Below are positions 8,670 through 17,171 of a DNA stretch of 48,933 nt, in pieces. Below the pieces are notes generated by a model that was not told the origin of the DNA, made no database searches, and was given only the letters and a program-made list of their open reading frames with translations. A program made the position numbers and the translations under genes. Numbering within the stretch: position 1 is the first letter of the stretch; each line of letters begins with the position of its first letter. The DNA comes from Clostridiales bacterium UBA7568 (lineage in GTDB: Bacteria > Bacillota > Clostridia > Oscillospirales > CAG-272), in contig DLLG01000012.1 of NCBI GenBank assembly GCA_002479075.1, positions 47,692 through 96,624 of the forward strand, read 5' to 3'.

Positions 8670-8685
8670 CGTCGGAGGCAAATTA

Positions 8686-9315
8686 TTACTTGGAGTACAA
8701 CTCGACGATGAGATGCTCCTGGAACGGGAAGTCGATGTCTTCTCTTGCGGGAAGATTTACAACCGTTGCCTTGGCATTTGCTTTATCGACGTCAAGCCAG
8801 CTCGGGAAAACCTTGTTATCCATAAGCTCAAGCAGAGATTTGATTTTTTCGGAATCGCGGGAGGAATCGCAGAGAGCGATAACGTCACCCTTCTTTACGA
8901 TGATTGAAGGAATGTCCGCTTTCTTTCCGTTGATTGTGAAGTGTGAATGGAGAACGAGCTGTCTTGCTTCCTTGCGGCTTTCAGCAAGTCCCATTCTGTA
9001 AACAACGTTATCAAAACGTCTTTCAAGGAGGCAAAGAAGATTTTCACCTGTCTGACCTTCTTTTTTAGCAGCCATCTCATAGTATGATCTGAACTGTTTT
9101 TCAAGAACGCCATAGTATCTTTTAGCCTTCTGCTTCTCACGAAGCTGCATATAGTACTCTTTGCCTTTTTTAACCTGTGCTGCGCCGTGCTGACCGGGAG
9201 CTGTTCCGCGGCGAGTTACGGGGCACTTATCAGTCAGGCAGCGCTCACCCTTGAGGAAGAGCTTTGTGCCCTCTCTGCGGCACATTCTGCACACAGGACC
9301 TGTATATCTTGCCAT
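8686..9315 (-). CDS. rpsD: 30S ribosomal protein S4, zinc-type
   Basis: S4 is a primary 16S rRNA binder and initiates 30S assembly. With the ATG at 9315, preceded by TTGGAGG, the protein has 209 residues. A further in-frame TTG lies inside that ribosome binding site and is rejected as start. C9, C12, C26 and C31 form the zinc-binding variant. The S4 RNA-binding domain is recognisable at about residues 98-160 (RRFDNVVYRMGLAESRKEAR). It is third from the end of the alpha operon. Confidence 0.98.
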   Translation of the reverse strand: MARYTGPVCRMCRREGTKLFLKGERCLTDKCPVTRRGTAPGQHGAAQVKKGKEYYMQLREKQKAKRYYGVLEKQFRSYYEMAAKKEGQTGENLLCLLERRFDNVVYRMGLAESRKEARQLVLHSHFTINGKKADIPSIIVKKGDVIALCDSSRDSEKIKSLLELMDNKVFPSWLDVDKANAKATVVNLPAREDIDFPFQEHLIVELYSK

Positions 9316-9341
9316 AGTGTATAGTACCTCCAATTATTATT

Positions 9342-9740
9342 TCAGACACGTCTGATCTTGGGCGGTCTGCATCCGTTGTGCGGAACAGGTGTTACGTCGC
9401 GGATAAGCGTTACTTCAAGACCGACAGTTGAAAGAGCTCTGATTGCAGACTCTCTGCCCTGACCGGGTCCCTTAACGTAAACCTCAACACTCTTCATTCC
9501 GTTATCAACAGCGATCTTGCCTGCTGTTTCGGCAGCCATCTGAGCCGCGAAAGCCGTAGACTTCTTTGAACCTCTGAAACCGAGCTCGCCGGCAGATGCC
9601 CACGATACTGCGTTTCCGTTCATATCTGTGATAGTAACGATTGTGTTGTTGTAAGTTGCACGGACGTGAACTGCGCCTTTTTCGACGTTCTTACGTTCGC
9701 GGCGCTTTTTGACTGCCTTTTTTGCTACTGTTTTAGCCAT
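9342..9740 (-). CDS. rpsK: 30S ribosomal protein S11
   Basis: A 132-residue S11 of the 30S platform. It shows the conserved VHVRATYNNTIVTITDMNGN near the N-terminus, the GFRGSKKSTAFAAQ stretch, and a C-terminus ending in the family signature NGCRPPKIRRV. It sits 14 nt after rpsM and 26 nt before the rpsD start, in the standard alpha operon order. Confidence 0.99.
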   Translation of the reverse strand: MAKTVAKKAVKKRRERKNVEKGAVHVRATYNNTIVTITDMNGNAVSWASAGELGFRGSKKSTAFAAQMAAETAGKIAVDNGMKSVEVYVKGPGQGRESAIRALSTVGLEVTLIRDVTPVPHNGCRPPKIRRV

Positions 9741-9754
9741 CTGTTCGTCACTCC

Positions 9755-10123
9755 TTATTTCTTCTTATTCGCGATCGTCTTAGCTTTACCTTTTCTTGTT
9801 CTCGCGTTGGTCTTTGTTCTCTGACCGCGGACAGGCAAGCCTTTTCTGTGTCTGACGCCACGATAGCAACCGATTTCGATCATTCTCTTTATGTCAAGAG
9901 CAACCTCGCTGCGGAGAGCACCCTCAACCTTGTGCGAATTTTCGATTTCGTCGCGGAGCTTTGAAACGTCATCTTCTGAAAGATCCTTGCAGCGGATATC
10001 GGGGTCGATTCCTGTTTTAGCGAGGATCTGATTTGATGTTGTTCTGCCGATACCGTAAATATAAGTGAGACCGATCTCAACTCTCTTCTGGTTCGGAAGT
10101 TCAACGCCAGCTATACGAGCCAT
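9755..10123 (-). CDS. rpsM: 30S ribosomal protein S13
   Basis: A 122-residue S13, which bridges the 30S head to the 50S subunit. It opens MARIAGVELPNQKRVEIGLTY and has the conserved GIGRTTSNQIL helix-hairpin-helix segment and the basic C-terminal tail with RTKTNARTRKG. The gene follows rpmJ by 23 nt. Confidence 0.99.
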   Translation of the reverse strand: MARIAGVELPNQKRVEIGLTYIYGIGRTTSNQILAKTGIDPDIRCKDLSEDDVSKLRDEIENSHKVEGALRSEVALDIKRMIEIGCYRGVRHRKGLPVRGQRTKTNARTRKGKAKTIANKKK

Positions 10124-10146
10124 TTAATTGTACCTCCCTTTCCTGC

Positions 10147-10260
10147 TTAACCCTGTCTCTGCTTGTGCTTGGGGTTTTCGCAGATTACCATTACGTTGCC
10201 GTTTCTTTTGATTATTTTGCATTTTGAGCAAATTTTCTTAACGGAAGGTTTTACTTTCAT
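10147..10260 (-). CDS. rpmJ: 50S ribosomal protein L36, zinc-type
   Basis: A 37-codon gene between infA and rpsM. The translation starts MKVKPSVKKICSKCK and ends KHKQRQG, a standard L36. C11, C14, C27 and H32 form the zinc site, so this is the zinc-binding form. Position and neighbours are those of the conserved secY-adk-map-infA-rpmJ-rpsM order. Confidence 0.98.
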   Translation of the reverse strand: MKVKPSVKKICSKCKIIKRNGNVMVICENPKHKQRQG

Positions 10261-10278
10261 TGTATATTACCTTTCCTT

Positions 10279-10515
10279 TCAGCTTTGATTATTTTCGCTT
10301 GGAAGTCTCCACGTGATGCGACCCTTTGTAAGGTCGTAAATGGAAACCTCTATCGTGACACGGTCGCCCGGCACGATTCTGATATAGTTCATTCTGAGTT
10401 TTCCCGAAAGCTGCGCGGTCACTATATGACCGTTCGGGAGCTTGACTTTGAAGGTCGTGTTCGGCATAGCCTCAACAACGGTTCCCTCAAATTCTATAAC
10501 ATCGTCTTTTGGCAT
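10279..10515 (-). CDS. infA: Translation initiation factor IF-1
   Basis: IF-1 occupies the ribosomal A site during initiation. The ATG at 10515, preceded by AGGAGGG at 7 nt, gives 78 residues beginning MPKDDVIEFEGTVVEAMPNT. The frame is open ten codons further upstream, but that region is the ribosome binding site. The S1-like OB fold with LRMNYIRIVPGDRV is clear. A normal IF-1 is about 72 residues; the short Ser/Asn tail accounts for the difference. Confidence 0.97.
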   Translation of the reverse strand: MPKDDVIEFEGTVVEAMPNTTFKVKLPNGHIVTAQLSGKLRMNYIRIVPGDRVTIEVSIYDLTKGRITWRLPSENNQS

Positions 10516-10537
10516 TGATTTCCCTCCTGAATGTCTC

Positions 10538-11290
10538 TCATTCAACTTTTGTAAGAAGCTCAGGCTCGCCGTCGGTTATTGCAACGGTGTGTTCATAATG
10601 AGCGGAGAGTGAACCGTCAACGGTTACAACCGTCCAGTCATTATCAAGCACTCTTACCTCGTGACTGCCTGCTGTTATCATCGGCTCTATCGCAATCGTC
10701 ATACCGGAGAAGAGCCTCGGTCCCCTGCCGCGTGTTCCGAAATTCGGAACTTCGGGGTCCTCGTGAAGCTCTCTGCCAACGCCGTGACCAACGTATTGAC
10801 GGATAACTCCGTATCCGAGCGACGTTGCGTAGCCGCAGATTTCGGCGCCGATATCACCTATTCTCGCGCCGTTTCTTGCCATTGCGACACCACGGAAAAA
10901 GCTCTCGCGGGTTCCGTCTATCAGGGCTTGCGCCTCATCAGATATCTTGCCAACCGCAAAAGTGTTTGCGCTGTCGCCATTGAAGCCTCGGTAGCAAGCG
11001 CCGACATCTATCTTGACAATGTCGCCCTCGCGGAGTACGCGATGCTTGCTCGGTATCCCGTGAATGACTTCATCGTTTATGCTGATGCACGCGCTGCCCG
11101 GAAAGCCGCCGTAACCGAGAAACGTGGGTCTTGCCCCACAGCGTTCGATAAACTCTCTTATGACCGTATCGAGATAAGCCGTTGTAACGCCTTCTCTGAT
11201 ATGGTCGCGTGCTGTGAGAATCGCTTCTCCCGTTATTCTACCGGCTTTTCGCATCAATGCCAGCTGTTCGCTGTTTTTAATTGATATCAT
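10538..11290 (-). CDS. map: Methionine aminopeptidase, type I
   Basis: Removes the initiator methionine from nascent proteins. The 250-residue enzyme has the pita-bread fold with the five metal ligands visible at D95, D106, H169, E202 and E233, and the substrate-site H77 in NDEVIHGIP. It has no N-terminal zinc-finger extension, so it is the short bacterial form. It lies between adk (6 nt) and infA (22 nt) in the conserved ribosomal cluster. Confidence 0.98.
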   Translation of the reverse strand: MISIKNSEQLALMRKAGRITGEAILTARDHIREGVTTAYLDTVIREFIERCGARPTFLGYGGFPGSACISINDEVIHGIPSKHRVLREGDIVKIDVGACYRGFNGDSANTFAVGKISDEAQALIDGTRESFFRGVAMARNGARIGDIGAEICGYATSLGYGVIRQYVGHGVGRELHEDPEVPNFGTRGRGPRLFSGMTIAIEPMITAGSHEVRVLDNDWTVVTVDGSLSAHYEHTVAITDGEPELLTKVE

Positions 11291-11296
11291 AGGTAA

Positions 11297-11938
11297 TTAA
11301 CCTCTGAATTTCTCAATCGCGGCAAGCGTGAGTGCCGTTGTATCGGCAACCTGCTCCTGCCCTTCAACCGTAACCAGCTTGCCCTTCGAAGCATAATATT
11401 CCTTCAAAGGCTCTGTCTGGTCGTGGTAAACGTGGAGTCTTTCCTTTACAACATCGGGGACGTCGTCCGCGCGTGTGTAAAGCTCGCCGTCACACTTGTC
11501 ACATTTTCCTTCGGATTCCGATGGATTATAGAGGATGTGGTATGTGCTGCCGCACTTTTTGCAAAGTCGTCTGCCGCCCATACGCGCCACTATCTTTTCG
11601 TCCGGAACCTCAATGCTTATTACGAGATCCATATTAACGCCCATAGCGTCAAGTGCCTGCGCCTGCGGCACCGTTCTCGGAAAACCGTCAAGGATAAAAC
11701 CGTTTTTGCAATCGTCGTCTTTCAAACGATGCTCGATTATACCGATAACAACGCTGTCCGGAACAAGGTCGCCCGCGTCGATATAACTCTTTGCGGACTT
11801 GCCGAGCTCGGTTCCTTTAGCCATAGCCTCACGGAGCAAGGCGCCTGTGGAGATTGTCGGAATGTTGTACTTTTCCGAAACTATTTCCGCCTGTGTGCCT
11901 TTGCCTGCGCCGGGAGCTCCCAAAAACATAAGTTTCAT
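11297..11938 (-). CDS. adk: Adenylate kinase, zinc-lid type
   Basis: Interconverts ATP + AMP and 2 ADP. The 213-residue protein carries the P-loop GAPGAGKGT at residues 7-15, the FILDGFPRT AMP-site segment, and a long LID domain with C126, C129, C146 and C149, which bind structural zinc in Gram-positive adenylate kinases. It lies between secY and map; the 79-bp gap before it contains a small hairpin. Confidence 0.98.
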   Translation of the reverse strand: MKLMFLGAPGAGKGTQAEIVSEKYNIPTISTGALLREAMAKGTELGKSAKSYIDAGDLVPDSVVIGIIEHRLKDDDCKNGFILDGFPRTVPQAQALDAMGVNMDLVISIEVPDEKIVARMGGRRLCKKCGSTYHILYNPSESEGKCDKCDGELYTRADDVPDVVKERLHVYHDQTEPLKEYYASKGKLVTVEGQEQVADTTALTLAAIEKFRG

Positions 11939-11979
11939 AGCATTTCCTCCCTTAAATCACGTTTGTAGCCCCGCATTTC

Positions 11980-11999
11980 CCCGCCGCATTCGCAGCGGG
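11980..11999 (-). promoter_or_regulatory. Hairpin in the secY-adk spacer
   Basis: CCCGC and GC pair with GC and GCGGG around an ATTC loop, with one mismatch. It lies in the 79-bp gap between secY and adk. There is no U tract downstream, so it is probably a processing or stability element rather than a terminator. Confidence 0.35.
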
Positions 12000-12017
12000 A
12001 AAATACGAAAGTATTTC

Positions 12018-13382
12018 TTACTGAAGGAATCCTTTGTAATGGCGCATAGCCATCTGGGATTCCATATCTCTGACCGTCTCAAGCGCAACGCCCACAACGA
12101 TGAGGAGCGAGTTGCCGGAGAAGGAAACAACGCCGATACCGACTGAGAAGATCTCTGTCGATATAATGTTGATTACCAGCGGTACGCACGCGATTATTCC
12201 GAGGAAGAACGCGCCCATAAGCACCACTTTGTTAAGTACTTTCTGAATGTACTGAGCCGTGGGCTTTCCGGGACGGATACCGGGAATGGATCCACCCTGC
12301 TGCATAAGGTTGTTTGCAACCTCAACAGGGTTGAAGGAAATCGAAATATAGAAATACGCGAACGCAATAATCAGAACGAATAAAACGACTGCGTAAATCC
12401 AGTTGTCGGATGAAAGAGCACTCTGAAGTGCCGTTCCGAACTTGCTGAGCGACCCCTTATACTGCTGAACAAGGGCGATAATTGTTATGGGGAGAGAAAC
12501 GATCGTCGTTGCGAAGATGATCGGCATAACGCCGGACATATTCAGCTTGATCGGAAGGTTCGAATTCTGACCGCCATACATCTTTCTGCCGACTACGCGC
12601 TTTGCGTACTGAACGGGGATACGTCTTTCTGCGTCTGTCATATAAACCATAAATACGATAGAAGCGAGAACTACGAGAACCGCAAGTACAGAAAGTACAA
12701 CAGCAACAGCGACATATGAATTGTCTTTCGCGAGGTATTCTTCGATCTGCATTCTGAAGTTTGCAATCGTTGAAGGAACGCCGCAGAGAATGTTTGCAAA
12801 GAGTATCATAGAGATACCGTTGCCGATGCCCTGCTCGTCGATCTTTTCCGCGAGCCACATAATGAGCGAAGCGCCCGCTGTGTAGCAAAGGATGATCGTT
12901 ACCGCGATAAAGTACGTTTCAAATTTGTTTGCGCCTGCCGTAACTACTTCGCCGTAGTACTGTGTCAGGTTGGGGTTGGTAAGCAGCTTATAATAGCCAA
13001 ATGCCGTTATAAGCGCAAGAGCTACTGTGAGGTAGCGGGTAATTCTTTCGATTTTCTTTCTGCCTTCTTCGCCCTGCTTTGAAAGCTTTTCAAGAGCGGG
13101 AATGGCAACTGCAAGAAGCTGAATGACGATCTGCGCCGTAATGTAAGGCGAAACCGCAAGAGCGAAAAGCGTTCCCTTTGAGAAAGAGTCACCTGAAAGA
13201 ATGTTGAGATAACTGAATATTGAGCCCGAACCGCCAAGCTCGGCAACCTTAAGGCTTGTTGCCGTAACGAACGGAACGGGGATTGCTGCGCCTATACGGT
13301 ACAGCAGAAGAATGAAGAGCGTAAAGAGCATCTTCTGGCGGAGCTCGGGTATTGACCAAGCATTTCTCAGTGTCTTAAGCAC
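12018..13382 (-). CDS. secY: Protein translocase subunit SecY
   Basis: The pore subunit of the Sec translocon in the cytoplasmic membrane. The 454-residue sequence shows the expected ten hydrophobic helices. N-terminal family landmarks are RIGAAIPVPF and SPYITAQIVIQLLAVAIPALE, and the cytoplasmic loop with RRIPVQYAKRVVGRKMYGGQ is clear. It follows rplO directly (stop and start adjacent), so translation is tightly coupled. Its position in the spc operon is standard. Confidence 0.99.
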   Translation of the reverse strand: MLKTLRNAWSIPELRQKMLFTLFILLLYRIGAAIPVPFVTATSLKVAELGGSGSIFSYLNILSGDSFSKGTLFALAVSPYITAQIVIQLLAVAIPALEKLSKQGEEGRKKIERITRYLTVALALITAFGYYKLLTNPNLTQYYGEVVTAGANKFETYFIAVTIILCYTAGASLIMWLAEKIDEQGIGNGISMILFANILCGVPSTIANFRMQIEEYLAKDNSYVAVAVVLSVLAVLVVLASIVFMVYMTDAERRIPVQYAKRVVGRKMYGGQNSNLPIKLNMSGVMPIIFATTIVSLPITIIALVQQYKGSLSKFGTALQSALSSDNWIYAVVLFVLIIAFAYFYISISFNPVEVANNLMQQGGSIPGIRPGKPTAQYIQKVLNKVVLMGAFFLGIIACVPLVINIISTEIFSVGIGVVSFSGNSLLIVVGVALETVRDMESQMAMRHYKGFLQ

Positions 13383-13823
13383 TTATACCACCTCGCACTT
13401 TCCGCCTGCCTGCTCAATTTTTTCCTTTGCGGAAGCGGAAACGGCGCTAACCTTGACAGTGAGCTTCTTTGTAAGCTCGCCCTGACCAAGAACCTTTACT
13501 CCGTCAAGAGCCTTGCGAACGATCTTTCTGGAAACGAGCTCGTCTTCAGTAACCGTTGCTCCGTCTTCAAAGGCGTTAAGAGCTTTGACATTTACTATGG
13601 CATATTCGGTCGCGAATTTGTTATGGAAGCCTCTCTTCGGAAGTCTTCTGTAAAGCGGGATCTGGCCGCCTTCAAAGCCCGGACGAACACCGCCGCCGGA
13701 TCTTGCATTCTGACCTTTATGTCCTTTGCCTGCTGTTTTTCCGTTGCCGGAGCCTGTGCCTCTGCCTTTACGCCAAGCGGGTGTGACAGAGCCCTCAGCA
13801 GGTCTGAGTTCATTAAGCTTCAT
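13383..13823 (-). CDS. rplO: 50S ribosomal protein L15
   Basis: A 146-residue L15. The Gly/Arg/Lys-rich N-terminal extension (KGRGTGSGNGKTAGKGHKG) reaches into the 23S rRNA core, and FEGGQIPLYRRLPKRGF is the family signature. It precedes secY without a gap. The 56-bp space to rpmD contains only its ribosome binding site. Confidence 0.98.
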   Translation of the reverse strand: MKLNELRPAEGSVTPAWRKGRGTGSGNGKTAGKGHKGQNARSGGGVRPGFEGGQIPLYRRLPKRGFHNKFATEYAIVNVKALNAFEDGATVTEDELVSRKIVRKALDGVKVLGQGELTKKLTVKVSAVSASAKEKIEQAGGKCEVV

Positions 13824-13879
13824 TTGGGTTTTCCTCCTTATACTGTGAATTTTTTCGATACATTGATTTTTGCCAATGC

Positions 13880-14059
13880 TTAAACGTTTTCCACCTTGAT
13901 AAGGTGAGCGAGTACTCTTGCTTTACCCAAAACGGAAGCGTCATTGTTCTGAACGGTTACGTCGCCGATCTTGTTGAGACCGAGGGACTTTGCCGTTGCT
14001 TTTTGGTTGGGCTTCGCACCGATAAGGCTGCCTGTGAGAGTAATTTTGATTTTTTCCAT
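13880..14059 (-). CDS. rpmD: 50S ribosomal protein L30
   Basis: Using the ATG at 14059 the protein is 59 residues, the usual L30 length, starting MEKIKITLTGSLIG. An ATG two codons upstream is only 3 nt from the GGAGG and is less likely. The conserved pattern with TAKSLGLNKIGD and the C-terminal HLIKVENV is present. It lies between rpsE and rplO as in the standard spc operon. Confidence 0.95.
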   Translation of the reverse strand: MEKIKITLTGSLIGAKPNQKATAKSLGLNKIGDVTVQNNDASVLGKARVLAHLIKVENV

Positions 14060-14073
14060 CTTCATTTACCTCC

Positions 14074-14577
14074 TCAGCCCTTGATATCTTCGCTTGTAAG
14101 TCCGCGAACGGCTGCAACCTGTTCTCTTGTGCGGAGAGCGCGGAGACCTTCAAATGTAGCCTTAACTACGTTTGTGGGGTTGCTGGAACGCAGGCATTTA
14201 GCTCTGATATCCTTGATTCCCGCCATTTCGACTACCGCACGGACTGTGCCGCCGGCAAGGACGCCTGTACCGGGAGCAGCGGGCTTAAGAAGCACCTGAG
14301 CTGCGCCGTAGCGACCGATAACCTCGTGGGGGATCGTTGTTCCCTTGAGGGAAACTTCGATGATGTTTTTCTTAGCGTCTTCAATACCCTTGCGAATTGC
14401 TTCGGGATATTCGCTTGCTTTTCCAAGACCGTAGCCAACGTGACCGTTGTAGTCACCGACTACCATAATAGCAGTCTGACGAGCGATGCGGCCGCCCTTG
14501 ACGGTTTTGGAAACACGGTTTGTAGCAACTGTTCTCTCTGTAAGTTCGAGAGTTGCAGGATCAATTATTTTAGCCAT
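14074..14577 (-). CDS. rpsE: 30S ribosomal protein S5
   Basis: S5 contributes to decoding accuracy and helicase activity at the mRNA entry. The ATG at 14577, with AGGAGG upstream, gives 167 residues; the longer open frame before it overlaps rplR and has no start signal. The S5 domain with VVGDYNGHVGYGLGKASE and the C-terminal domain with NPTNVVKATFEGL are clear. It is followed by rpmD after 14 nt. Confidence 0.97.
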   Translation of the reverse strand: MAKIIDPATLELTERTVATNRVSKTVKGGRIARQTAIMVVGDYNGHVGYGLGKASEYPEAIRKGIEDAKKNIIEVSLKGTTIPHEVIGRYGAAQVLLKPAAPGTGVLAGGTVRAVVEMAGIKDIRAKCLRSSNPTNVVKATFEGLRALRTREQVAAVRGLTSEDIKG

Positions 14578-14590
14578 GTTATTCCTCCTA

Positions 14591-14950
14591 TCAGAATGCG
14601 AGACCGCCCTCACGGGCTCCGTCTGCGAGTGATGCGACTCTTCCGTGGTAAACATAACCACCGCGGTCAAATACTACATCTTTAATTCCTTTTTCAAGGG
14701 CTCTTTCAGCAATCTTCTTGCCGACGAGCTTTGCGGCATCCTTGTTGCCGCCGTAGTTTTCAAAATCCTTCTCGAGAGAGGACGCCGAAACGAGTGTTAC
14801 GCCGTTTACGTCATCAATGATCTGAGCACTGATGTTTGCGAGAGAACGGTAAACACAAAGGCGCGGTCTTTCGGGAGTTCCTGAAATCTTCGCTCTGACT
14901 CTCTTATGGCGGGTCAGGCGAGCTTTATTGCTATCTTTTCTTGATACCAT
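14591..14950 (-). CDS. rplR: 50S ribosomal protein L18
   Basis: A 119-residue L18, which binds 5S rRNA together with L5. It starts MVSRKDSNKARLTRHKRVRAK and has the conserved RLCVYRSLANISAQIIDD and FDRGGYVYHGRVASLADGAR segments. It follows rplF after 18 nt with an AAGGAG ribosome binding site. Confidence 0.99.
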   Translation of the reverse strand: MVSRKDSNKARLTRHKRVRAKISGTPERPRLCVYRSLANISAQIIDDVNGVTLVSASSLEKDFENYGGNKDAAKLVGKKIAERALEKGIKDVVFDRGGYVYHGRVASLADGAREGGLAF

Positions 14951-14968
14951 AATCGTCCGCTCCTTTCA

Positions 14969-15505
14969 TTACTTACCGGTCTTGCCGGCTTTACGGCGAA
15001 TCTTTTCGCCTGTATACTTAACACCCTTGCCGAGGTACGGTTCAGGCGGTCTCTTTTCACGGATCTGAGCTGCGATCTGACCGACAGCCTGCTTGTCGAT
15101 ACCGTGAACGACAACTACGTTTGAGTTCGGTACTTCAAATGTGATCCCGTTTTCTTCCTTGAAGATGATGGGATGTGAATAACCGAGCGAAAGCGTAAGA
15201 GTCTTGTTTGCGAGAGCTGCCTTGTAACCTACGCCGACGATCTCAAGAGTCTTTGAGAAGCCGTTTGTTACACCTTCAACCATATTGGCGATGAGTGTAC
15301 GTGTAAGTCCGTGAAGGGCTCTGTATTCCTTGTCATCATTGGGGCGTTCAACTATGATGAAGCCGCCTTCGTTCTTTATAGAGATTCCGGAATGGAATGT
15401 CTCTGCAAGAGTACCCTTGGGTCCCTTTACCGTAACCGTGCTGCCGTTGATTGTAACTTCAACGCCTGCGGGAACAGCGATATGTTTTCTACCGATTCTT
15501 GACAT
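14969..15505 (-). CDS. rplF: 50S ribosomal protein L6
   Basis: A 178-residue L6 with two similar domains near the factor-binding site of the 50S subunit. It opens MSRIGRKHIAVPAGVEV and ends in the conserved KGVKYTGEKIRRKAGKTGK, preceded by RPPEPYLGKG. The start has a GGAGG-rich ribosome binding site, and the gene is 18 nt after rpsH. Confidence 0.99.
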   Translation of the reverse strand: MSRIGRKHIAVPAGVEVTINGSTVTVKGPKGTLAETFHSGISIKNEGGFIIVERPNDDKEYRALHGLTRTLIANMVEGVTNGFSKTLEIVGVGYKAALANKTLTLSLGYSHPIIFKEENGITFEVPNSNVVVVHGIDKQAVGQIAAQIREKRPPEPYLGKGVKYTGEKIRRKAGKTGK

Positions 15506-15523
15506 ATTCTCTCCTCCCTCCGA

Positions 15524-15922
15524 TTACCAGACAAAGGCGATGATTTCGCCGCCGACACCAAGCTCGCGAGCTTTTTTGTCGGTCATTATGCCCTTTGATG
15601 TTGATACGATGGCAATGCCGAGTCCGCCGAGGACCTTGGGCATGTCTTCGCAGTTTGAATAAATACGAAGGCCGGGCTTGGAAACTCTGCGGAGTCCCTG
15701 GATTGTCTTTGTCTTACCCTTACCATATTTAAGAGTAATTCTGATGATTCCCTGTCTGCCGTCTTCGATGATCTGATAGCTCTTGATGTAACCCTCTGCA
15801 ACAAGAATGTCAGCGATAGCTTTCTTCATATTGGAAGCGGGTACGTCAACCGTTTCGTGCTTTGCGTCATTCGCATTTCTGATACGGGTGAGCATATCGG
15901 CAATTACGTCTGAGATTTGCAT
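15524..15922 (-). CDS. rpsH: 30S ribosomal protein S8
   Basis: A 132-residue S8, a primary binder of 16S rRNA helix 21 and in enterobacteria the translational repressor of the spc operon. It opens with DVIADMLTRIRNAN and ends with the conserved GVGGEIIAFVW. A 137-bp spacer with two hairpins separates it from rpsN, unusually long for this operon; see the hairpin feature at 15952-15997. Confidence 0.98.
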   Translation of the reverse strand: MQISDVIADMLTRIRNANDAKHETVDVPASNMKKAIADILVAEGYIKSYQIIEDGRQGIIRITLKYGKGKTKTIQGLRRVSKPGLRIYSNCEDMPKVLGGLGIAIVSTSKGIMTDKKARELGVGGEIIAFVW

Positions 15923-15951
15923 TGTTATTTTCCTCCTTAATGCAAGTTTTC

Positions 15952-15997
15952 GCGGAACGTGTTTGCGTTCCGCCTTGCCTGCCGGATTTTCTCCGGC
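15952..15997 (-). promoter_or_regulatory. Double hairpin in the rpsN-rpsH spacer
   Basis: GCGGAACG (15952-15959) pairs perfectly with CGTTCCGC (15966-15973), and GCCGGA (15981-15986) pairs with TCCGGC (15992-15997). They lie within the 137-bp spacer upstream of rpsH. S8 represses its own operon in E. coli, so a regulatory site is possible, but no S8-binding consensus was recognised. Confidence 0.5.
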
Positions 15998-16059
15998 GGC
16001 GTGTCGGCGGTTAAAGCTCTTCGCTTTCCTTCCGACAAGATGGAGCGTTTACCGTGTTA

Positions 16060-16245
16060 TTACCAGCTTGACTTCTTTACGCCGGGTATCTGACCCTTAT
16101 AAGCAAGCTCACGGAAGCAGATTCTGCAAATGCCGTATTTACGGAGATATGCGTGAGGTCTGCCGCAGATTTTGCATCTTGTGTATTCTCTTGTAGAATA
16201 CTTCTGAGGCTTCTGCTGTTTGAGTTTTAATGCTGTTCTTGCCAT
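16060..16245 (-). CDS. rpsN: 30S ribosomal protein S14, zinc-type
   Basis: A 61-residue type Z S14 with the zinc site C24, C27, C40 and C43 (CKIC and CRIC). It ends IPGVKKSSW, the usual C-terminus. Gram-positive bacteria carry this short zinc form within the spc operon between rplE and rpsH, as here. No zinc-independent paralogue is present in the window. Confidence 0.98.
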   Translation of the reverse strand: MARTALKLKQQKPQKYSTREYTRCKICGRPHAYLRKYGICRICFRELAYKGQIPGVKKSSW

Positions 16246-16259
16246 TTATTTTACCCCCA

Positions 16260-16802
16260 TTATTTAGCAAAGGGAGCGCCCATCAGAGTGAGGAGCGTCT
16301 TTGCTTCTTCGTCTGTTGTTGCAGTCGTAACAAAGGTAATATCCATACCCATAATCTTCTCGACCTTATCGTATTCGATTTCGGGGAAGATGAGCTGCTC
16401 TTTGAGACCGAGCGAATAGTTGCCGCGGCCGTCAAAAGCGTTGGGATTGATACCGCGGAAGTCACGAACGCGAGGAAGCGCGAGGTTGAACAGTCTGTCC
16501 ATAAATTCGAACATTCTGTCACCGCGGAGCGTAACCTTTGCGCCGATCTTCATTCCGGCTCTTACCTTGAAGTTTGCTACCGACTTCTTTGCGAATGTGG
16601 GTACAGCCTTCTGACCTGTGATATCGGTGAGATAACCGATAGCGAGGTCGATGACCTTCGGGTTGTCTTTGCCTTCGCCGCAGCCCATATTGATAACGAT
16701 CTTATCAAATCTCGGTATCTGCATCGAGCTCTTGTACGAAAACTTCTTTGCAAGTTCCGGAGCGACTTCGGCTTTATAGAATTCTTTCAATCTTGCTGCC
16801 AT
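16260..16802 (-). CDS. rplE: 50S ribosomal protein L5
   Basis: A 180-residue L5, which binds 5S rRNA and contacts P-site tRNA and the 30S head. It has the conserved PRFDKIVINMGCGEG near the N-terminus, KVTLRGDRMFEFMDRLFNLALPRVRDFRG, and FPEIEYDKV. It lies 15 nt after rplX with a GGAGG ribosome binding site. Confidence 0.99.
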   Translation of the reverse strand: MAARLKEFYKAEVAPELAKKFSYKSSMQIPRFDKIVINMGCGEGKDNPKVIDLAIGYLTDITGQKAVPTFAKKSVANFKVRAGMKIGAKVTLRGDRMFEFMDRLFNLALPRVRDFRGINPNAFDGRGNYSLGLKEQLIFPEIEYDKVEKIMGMDITFVTTATTDEEAKTLLTLMGAPFAK

Positions 16803-16817
16803 TTCATCTTACCTCCA

Positions 16818-17156
16818 TTAAAACTTGCTGCCGCATTTTGCGCAAACGCGGGTCTTGACTATTTTTGCCTTGCCGTTTTTGTCCGTCTTTGTTTCGACGA
16901 GCGTCTTTACACGGCGACCGGCCTTGCACTTGTCGCAATAAAGCATAACCTTGTCTGCGTAGAGCGCACCCTCGACCTTCATAATGCCGCTGGGATCGTT
17001 CTGCTTTCTTGCTTTAACGTGCTTTGTCTGTACGTTTACTTTTTCAACGATAACCTTGCCCTCTTCGGGGGATACCGCAAGGACCTTGCCCTTTGCGCCC
17101 TTGTCGTCACCGGAGATAACAATAACGGTATCGTCTTTTTTGATATGCATTTTCAT
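16818..17156 (-). CDS. rplX: 50S ribosomal protein L24 with C-terminal zinc ribbon
   Basis: A 112-residue L24, an assembly initiator of the 50S subunit. The KOW motif (about residues 6-34, DTVIVISGDDKGAKGKVL) is clear. The C-terminal part contains CDKC and CAKC pairs, which would form a zinc ribbon seen in many L24 proteins. The first ATG has GGAGG at 9 nt; a second ATG lies two codons later. Confidence 0.97.
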   Translation of the reverse strand: MKMHIKKDDTVIVISGDDKGAKGKVLAVSPEEGKVIVEKVNVQTKHVKARKQNDPSGIMKVEGALYADKVMLYCDKCKAGRRVKTLVETKTDKNGKAKIVKTRVCAKCGSKF

Positions 17157-17171
17157 TTTAAGATTCCTCCA